From assembly GCA_003956705.1 (NCBI GenBank), contig QZCP01000347.1:1-21696 (forward strand): a DNA stretch of 21,696 nt, read 5' to 3'. The position numbers were made by a program, and so were the translations under genes. Every line of letters starts with the position of its first letter. Position 1 is the stretch's first letter. Shown piece after piece: positions 16,636-21,696 of this stretch. Source of the stretch: Brevipalpus yothersi (lineage: Eukaryota; Arthropoda; Arachnida; Trombidiformes; Tenuipalpidae). Below the pieces are notes generated by a model. The model was not told the origin of the DNA and ran no database searches. It saw only the letters and a program-made list of their open reading frames with translations.

Positions 16636-17155
16636 TAAAGCGAGTGCCCGACACTGCACGGTGTCTACTGCGTATTGGAGCTAGATTAGTTAGATAGTTT
16701 TTCGTGATGACTTCTATGAGTCTTTCAACACATGGCTGTAATTAAAGGTTCACTGTATATCAACTGCACCAAGTATGAAGGATATTCATACTTAGCAAAA
16801 CTATTCTTATTGGCTTGGCCCTAACTTCTTTCATTTTTTCAACACAGTTTTTCATCTGTAGAATTGAAGATGAAATAATTTTGATGGACCATTTAACAGA
16901 TTTATTTAACAGATTGTACTCACCATATCTTTCACCCATAGCTGATCCCTTTCAAAACAAAATTCTCTCAAATCTTCATATGTATCAAAATCAAAGAACC
17001 CATATGCGTACATGCATTCAAATATTTCTCTGAAACACGCTTCTGAATGCATGTTACGTGTCTAGAACCGAAAAGATTTATTGAATTTGTGCTATCCAGC
17101 AGTATTACTTACAAGTTTGAGGATACAGGTGAATATCAATTCATCTACGACATTT
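16636..17155. repeat. direct repeat, copy 2 (partner 12409-12930)
   Basis: Starts at aaagcgagtgcccg and ends near gaatatcaattcatctac. It carries the 83-codon frame without its ATG (16782-17033, first codon ATA) and differs from copy 1 mainly by single-base changes and a 6-bp indel (gctaga). Confidence 0.85.
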
Positions 17156-17842
17156 GTTTGTTCCCGTTGCGTTTCGTTCATTTTCATGATTATTTCTGCC
17201 AGAGTACACATTTGTGTAAACGATTTACCGTTCACCCTTCAATAGCAACTCACTTTTTTCATTACATAATCTATCAAAGTTTTCTCATCGGAGCAAGACC
17301 AAGCGAATTGAGCGAGCAAAGTGAAGAAAATGAGCATAACACTAGTATACGAGATGAGAAATTCATCAAATTAATTTTACAGATACAATTTGTTCATATT
17401 GATGAGACGATGAGTAATAAACTTCTCAAAATACTGTATGAACCTATACACCTAAATACATGTACATTATGTACCTTGATGATCAAGGCTTGATCTTTAG
17501 CATTTGATCAAATTGATTCCATCAAGTGATTCATTCAATAGATGGCAGGGTATCTACTTATTAGGACTTTAAAAGCGCCAGATTTAAAAATTTTAAATTA
17601 AATTAAAACAAATTTTCGTCTACCAAAAGTTGATATGATTTGTATTGACATTGATCAGTGTTGTTGATTGTTAATCAAGAAATTGACTTCTCTTATTGTC
17701 ACTTCTGTTCAACTGATTACGATAACGATTGTATCCAGTTGTTGTGTGCAGTAGACAAATTTTGGTCGTGTTGTGGTAAACTCAATCATCTTGTGTGCGT
17801 TAATGGCGATAATGATTGTTTAGATACATGATTGATAATCAG

Positions 17843-17956
17843 GTAAGATTTTAATTTATTGTTCTTTGGGCTTTAACCTCTGTTGGAGGTGATTTAAGTT
17901 AATAATCAATCTCGATTGATTGATGCTGATTTTCTTTCTTCTCTTGTTTTCCTCAG
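17843..17956 (+). other. TRAPPC2: 5'UTR intron of TRAPPC2 (unit 2)
   Basis: CAG|GTAAGA donor and cctcag acceptor, 114 bp, at the same place and length as the intron at 1272-1385. It ends 46 bp before the ATG. Confidence 0.65.
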
Positions 17957-18002
17957 GTAGTCTAATATTTACAATTTAAATGTAGAGGAAGTGCAACACA
18001 CA

Positions 18003-18446
18003 ATGACTTCGAGCAATACACAAGGTTCAAGTTATTATTTTGTTATCGTTGGGAAGAGTGATAATCCAATATTTGAATTAGAGTATACCACCAAATCTGG
18101 GGATAAACCTTCCGAAAATCGTTATCTATCACAATTTATTGCTCATTCTTCGCTGGATCTTATTGATGAATCGCTGTTCAACTCGAATCTAATGTATCTC
18201 AAAGTGATGGATAAATTTAACGAATATTTCGTCAATGCTTTCGTTGGTGCAGCGAGTAGTGTAAAATTTCTTCTTCTTCATGATGCAAGCAAAATTGATG
18301 ATAATAGTGTAAAAAATTTCTTTACCGAAATGTATGAATTGTACTGTAAATTTATTCTCAATCCGTTCTATGAACTCCACACACCGATACGATCAACAGT
18401 ATTTGATAAGAAAGCTCTTGTGATGGCAAAAAAATATTTTCCGTGA
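18003..18446 (+). CDS. TRAPPC2: TRAPPC2 (sedlin), trafficking protein particle complex subunit 2, copy 2
   Basis: 147 residues, identical in sequence to the protein at 1896-2339, with the same motifs (YYFVIVG, QFIAHSSLDLIDE, DKFNEYFVNAF, LLLHD, NPFYE). The coding region is a single exon preceded by its own leader with a 5'UTR intron, so this copy has the more complete gene structure. The first 105 bp match the truncated copy at 1432 exactly, while the remainder matches the full copy at 1896 exactly, making the gene a mosaic of the two. The start is set by the shared ATG; in-frame codons continue upstream but contain no earlier ATG. It functions in ER-Golgi vesicle tethering as part of TRAPP by family knowledge. 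Confidence 0.96.
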   Translation: MTSSNTQGSSYYFVIVGKSDNPIFELEYTTKSGDKPSENRYLSQFIAHSSLDLIDESLFNSNLMYLKVMDKFNEYFVNAFVGAASSVKFLLLHDASKIDDNSVKNFFTEMYELYCKFILNPFYELHTPIRSTVFDKKALVMAKKYFP

Positions 18447-18908
18447 TCTTTGCCTAGGAATTTTTCTACACTTTTCACTCTCTTTCAACGACTTTTTTTC
18501 TAGTTGCTCTCCTCAACATCAACAATTATGCTCATATTCTTTCTTTGTTTTGATTAACATTGTGGAGTGAGTCATTTTCTCCTAACACCCATGTCTTCAA
18601 CCGAAAAGCATCCATGTATATCAGAGGATAACACATCGGAGGTAAGAACATATCGTTTGTATGAAATTATTCCAACCTTCAGAAGTATGAGAGTCATATC
18701 TTTGTCCCAATTATCGAGTGATGTCGGCTCCGATGATGCTAGCATCTTGGTAAACATAGTGATCTTCTTGATTGGATATCGGTGTACACCGGTGTCAAGA
18801 CTTAAACGCTGAAATTCCGAAAGCTGTGAATCTTCATGGTTCATTCGATGGAAATGATGAAGAAGATGGAAAAGAGAGAAATAAATGATGAAGATAACAG
18901 CCGAAGAA

Positions 18909-18914
<6 letters not shown>
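18447..18914. other. TRAPPC2 3' flank (unit 2), probably non-coding
   Basis: Counterpart of 2340-2827. Open frames on both strands differ from unit 1 mostly by residue-changing substitutions and, on the minus strand, by a different stop. Confidence 0.5.

Positions 18915-18974
<60 letters not shown>
18915..18974. repeat. (GA)n microsatellite
   Basis: A GA run of about 60 bp in the same position as 2828-2885. The flanking 20 bp differ by small indels, as expected of slippage. Confidence 0.95.
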
Positions 18975-18977
<3 letters not shown>

Positions 18978-19284
18978 GTTGATTGATGTAAGATTAGCTT
19001 GGATGTAATGTACTCCACTTAATTGTATTGATTTTCCGATGCTATTTCACTGGATAATCTTCGTTTCTACGATCTGGAATCAATATAAACCGCGTCAGAT
19101 GAATGTAGAACATTTTTCGACATTTACAGCGAAACTTCCTCAATTTTGGGTGATTTTTCAGGGGTTTTGAGAATAAGGTATTTATACCTAAGCAAATATT
19201 CTGTAATTGTTTATTACCTTTCCTCAAATGATTACGTCTTTTTCTTGTTGAAAGATTCCTGTGGAGGATATAGATATACAAGAT

Positions 19285-19492
19285 TCTCTCATGAGTAAAC
19301 GGAGAAGCCAAACAGTTCATGAGAACGAGGCAAATTAGAGAAAGAACAAGAAAAATTCTTATTATCAATACTATTTCATCCACATCATTTTTGATAACCA
19401 ATTCTGTATCATTCACCTTCTCAAACATCCTCAATATAGTACATGTTGTACAATCACTCTCTATAATAGCGTCAATTAGATTAAGTTCTTAC
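19285..19492 (+). pseudogene. frameshifted small membrane-peptide ORF (copy of 3416-3618)
   Basis: Nearly identical to the first tandem unit in unit 1, including the extra A after ATGAGTA. The later second tandem unit is missing here, so no intact version of the peptide exists in unit 2. Confidence 0.4.
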
Positions 19493-19521
19493 TGAGACAA
19501 AAAATTCATCCCTTCCTTCAC

Positions 19522-19687
19522 ATGGCTAACTTTGGATATCATTCGGTCGATATCGGTAAATCTTTTTATTAATCCCTATGATTTCCATCTTTTTTCTTCC
19601 TCCAGATAAAACTCTGCCATTGACTCCTCATCTTGACCACAGGAATTACTTGAATTTTGTCATTAAAAAACTGGAAGATCCCCACAA
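19522..19687 (+). CDS. possible two-exon 5' gene fragment
   Basis: Exon 1 (19522-19555) reads MANFGYHSVDI and leaves at G|GTAAAT in phase 1. After a 50-bp intron ending ttcttcctccag, exon 2 (19606-19687) continues in the only open phase as DKTLPLTPHLDHRNYLNF, then VIKKLEDPH, to AA|GTAAGT. Splice sites and phase agree well. The unit 1 counterpart is broken. The phase-2 exit does not fit the frame starting at 19799, so the link to the next exons is unresolved; the protein may also simply end at the TAA inside GTAAGT. No family is recognised. Confidence 0.35.
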
Positions 19688-19798
19688 GTAAGTTCTTTCT
19701 CTCACTTTCTCTTCGGAATGTTTGCGGAAACTATCACCATTATTGAGTTTTCCATGAGTCTCTATTTAAATTATTACGCTTGTAAAGAATAATAAGAA

Positions 19799-20405
19799 AT
19801 GTCTGCTGCACCTTCACAGTGTGAAGTTCCCACTGATGCTTATTCATTACTTACTAATACTTTGTGTGGAGGTTGAAATGGTTTTGTGGTGATTGTCGCA
19901 ATTAACAGGGGGCGGATTGGATCAGTGATGGTATGGTTTTGATTTTGGATGATGTAATAGTGAGCAGTGAACATCATGGAATGGTTTTTGGAACAGAGTT
20001 CGGGGCCGATCTTGTCGAATATTGATGTTGAATTGTTTGGTTTTGTGATTCCTGCACTTGCTGCGAGCACCTCTGATGAGCGGCCATATTTGTTGGTTAC
20101 CCTAACGCTTGAGTAGTGCTCATTGTCTGCAATGTGCTCAGTTATTGAATGCCCGAATTGGTGGGGCTCAGAGAGGAGGATTTTAGGACGTTCCTCATCT
20201 TCAATTACACCCTTTCTTTCTTTTCCTTCTTTTCATCTCTTTCTGCCTTTTATCTCTTCTCTCTTACTCGACAGGAAAAGGTGCTAACACACCGAGTTGC
20301 CTGAAGAGCTATTCCATGTCCAAACCTTTCCCTGACGCTGAGGCGATTATCAATAAATATTACACAGTATATATGCATCCACAATTATTTTCTCTCTTTT
20401 TTCAA

Positions 20406-20453
<48 letters not shown>

Positions 20454-20483
20454 TAGCCGTGTCTTCTGAGTCAGGAAAAGTAA
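19799..20483 (+). CDS. possible three-exon gene, short cysteine-containing protein (about 63 aa)
   Basis: Exons 19799-19871 (MSAAPSQCEVPTDAYSLL, then TNTLCG), 20275-20366 (KGANTPSCLKSYSMSKPF, then PDAEAIINKYYT) and 20457-20483 (PCLLSQEK, stop) join with agreeing phases (1, then 0). The second exon follows an excellent 60-bp pyrimidine tract ending cgacag. The third follows a CT microsatellite and cctag. The first donor (GTTGAA) is weak. In unit 1 the ATG is mutated, 13-14 bp of exon 1 are missing and the whole middle exon is absent, so that copy is dead. Four cysteines hint at a disulfide-rich peptide, but no signal peptide is seen and the true 5' end may be upstream. Confidence 0.3.
19840..20232 (-). 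other. 131-codon open frame on the minus strand without an ATG start
   Basis: One minus-strand frame is open over about 390 bp and reads RPKILLSEPHQFGHSITEH, then HYSSVRVTNKYGRSSEVLAA, and a long polar tail. The block is more GC-rich than its surroundings and absent from unit 1. The HY...VRVTNKYG motif resembles the end strand of an Ig or fibronectin-III domain, only as a resemblance. There is no in-frame ATG near the 5' end and no pyrimidine-rich acceptor on this strand, so it may be an exon, part of an inserted element, or chance opposite a forward intron. Confidence 0.25.
20410..20448. repeat. (CT)n microsatellite acting as a possible polypyrimidine tract
   Basis: About 39 bp of CT ending 7 bp before the acceptor-like cctag at 20456. 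Unit 1 has only ctttctttctctctccatctcttctcacag in the same place, so the tract expanded in unit 2 or shrank in unit 1. Confidence 0.95.
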
Positions 20484-21345
20484 TATTAGCGACAATTAGT
20501 CACAAATGCACGTGATTATGTGGCTTTTAACTTACCGTGAATTCTTCAAACGCGTCTTGTGTCTATCGATCTGTGCCATTGATGCTTCAACTTCGATTTA
20601 AGAGCTGACAATATCCCATATGTGATCAGTTTGCCTCAAGAAAAAAGAATTGTCATCTAGCAGCTATCATCTCAATGGTTATCATTAGACCATCATCTTC
20701 ATCATTATCATTGGTAGCACGAGCGACAACAAACATCAGTTCTTCATCTGATGACATGAAGAGACATGAAGAGACAAGAGACATTGATCATTCACGAAAA
20801 CATGCAAACAAAATTTCTATCGACTAACGGATCAGTGTGAGAATGGATGGCCAACTCCTTGAAAGTTTGGTAAAGCGTCAGCAGCCCATGAATAGGCTGT
20901 TTATAAACTACGCTATACACCGCCTTACTTAATTAGTTTCCAATTCTTGTTCTTCTATGCACAGTGACTAATCGAAGTGAGATTGGACAATTTGATCAAA
21001 ATGCTTAGCCCCATCGTCACAATATGTGAAACATGATTGGCCATGTAACCAACACGAATATTTCTTATGTTAAAGAAGATATTCACAAACATTTATCATC
21101 AGGGCTCGATCATAAACATTCATGGAGTCTTATCTAAGGTGAGAACACATTTTGGATTGACATGATAATTCTCCATCCTGAAGGTTGTTTATGGGCCTAT
21201 GAATTTACCCTAGTTAACTATCCTCTTTTCAATTGGGAATGAATATCAGATGTACATATTTCTATGGACTAGCTAGGAAGACACCTCAAATGATCTAGTG
21301 GATTATCATATCCTTTTGAAAAATCTCTGATAAAAGGAAGTAGGC

Positions 21346-21346
<1 letters not shown>
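20484..21346. other. decayed counterpart of 4400-5594, no intact gene
   Basis: Homologous to unit 1 but with the acceptor at 20532-20535 lost (ACCG for ACAG), early stops in the 4461-4607 and 5310-5444 frames, and no counterpart of the exon at 5526-5594 in open frame. A fragment, atggatggccaactcctt with a following 28-codon frame near 20842, is open but unsupported. Confidence 0.45.

Positions 21347-21376
<30 letters not shown>
21347..21376. repeat. (GA)n microsatellite
   Basis: About 30 bp of GA at the place of the much longer compound tract at 5599-5699 in unit 1; the GACA part is missing. Confidence 0.9.
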
Positions 21377-21378
<2 letters not shown>

Positions 21379-21541
21379 GTTCTTTTTCTCTCTTTCCTTG
21401 CGTTCTTTTATTTTTCTCTTTCTCTTCCTATCAATTGGATGTGAGAAAACCATGAAGTTTCTCTCAAAGCAATAAACTTGTTTACGCTTTCTCTCTGCAA
21501 CCACAACATAGTCGAAAGCTATGATAATTGATCGCATGAAG

Positions 21542-21559
21542 GAGAGAGAGAGAGAGAGA
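21542..21559. repeat. short (GA)n tract
   Basis: About 18 bp of GA, not present at the matching site of unit 1. Confidence 0.8.
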
Positions 21560-21642
21560 TGATGCTGTGATGAAAGCAGAACGTAATAGACCGCGTGATT
21601 GCGGTCTTTCCTGCCTTTGTCCTTGGATTTCAAGGCCTGGGA

Positions 21643-21645
<3 letters not shown>

Positions 21646-21696
<51 letters not shown>
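21646..21696. repeat. (CT)n microsatellite running off the window end
   Basis: A CT run of at least 51 bp, counterpart of 5873-5926. The window, and possibly the contig, ends inside it. Confidence 0.95.

Larger units (their letters stand above)
17271..21696. repeat. segmental duplication, unit 2 (partner at 654-5926), truncated by window end
   Basis: Aligned with unit 1 from ctatcaaagtttt to the final CT tract. Unit 2 lacks the TRAPPC2 start duplication, the second small tandem ORF and about 4810-5240. It retains about 19872-20360, which unit 1 lacks. Confidence 0.9.

Noticed and set aside
1..21696. CRISPR arrays, tRNA, rRNA, bacterial operons, riboswitches
   Set aside because: I looked for spaced identical repeats, cloverleaf-like segments and rRNA cores and saw none. 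Intron structure and TRAPPC2 show this is eukaryotic nuclear DNA.

Overview
The window is nuclear DNA from a small-genome eukaryote, most likely an arthropod. It is AT-rich, its genes are cut by short GT-AG introns (57 to 114 bp), and it is full of long (GA)n/(CT)n tracts. One protein is clearly a metazoan-type TRAPPC2 (sedlin) and another is an S1-family serine-protease homologue. A mite or small-genome insect would fit, but nothing here fixes the species. There is an assembly gap at 10264-10715 and a single N at 6390.

The layout is dominated by duplications. (1) A large direct segmental duplication pairs about 654-5926 with about 17271-21696 (the second copy runs off the window end). Each unit has a TRAPPC2 gene with a 114-bp 5'UTR intron, then a block of short exon-like segments and GA/CT microsatellites. 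The TRAPPC2 proteins of the two units are identical. Much of the flanking block has decayed differently in each unit. In unit 1 the TRAPPC2 start region is itself duplicated: a 43-codon truncated copy, 332 bp of unrelated sequence, then the full gene. (2) A large inverted duplication pairs about 10789-12300 with about 14160-15830. It carries a serine-protease homologue that is intact on the plus strand (15083-16120) and a frameshifted, truncated pseudogene on the minus strand (11490-10789). (3) A roughly 520-bp direct repeat (12409-12930 and 16636-17155) lies inside and to the right of this.

Between the two large structures lie fragments of one or more short-exon genes at 5310-6938 and a phase-consistent multi-exon membrane-protein gene at 7320-8252. 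They are followed by the best novel gene of the window at 8360-9575. It encodes a secreted cysteine-rich protein of about 293 residues made of two copies of one roughly 137-residue domain. The two repeats share cysteine spacing, and a phase-0 intron falls at the same point in each.

The intact protease homologue keeps the S1 fold signals but has Gln at the catalytic His site and, by alignment, Phe at the catalytic Ser site, so it should be a pseudoprotease. Apart from TRAPPC2 and the S1 fold I could not assign the genes to known families. Several short exon calls rest only on open frame, splice signals and phase agreement, and are marked low confidence. There is no operon-like organisation or shared pathway: TRAPPC2 is a housekeeping vesicle-tethering factor, while the protease homologue and the cysteine-rich protein look like secreted, fast-evolving accessory proteins.
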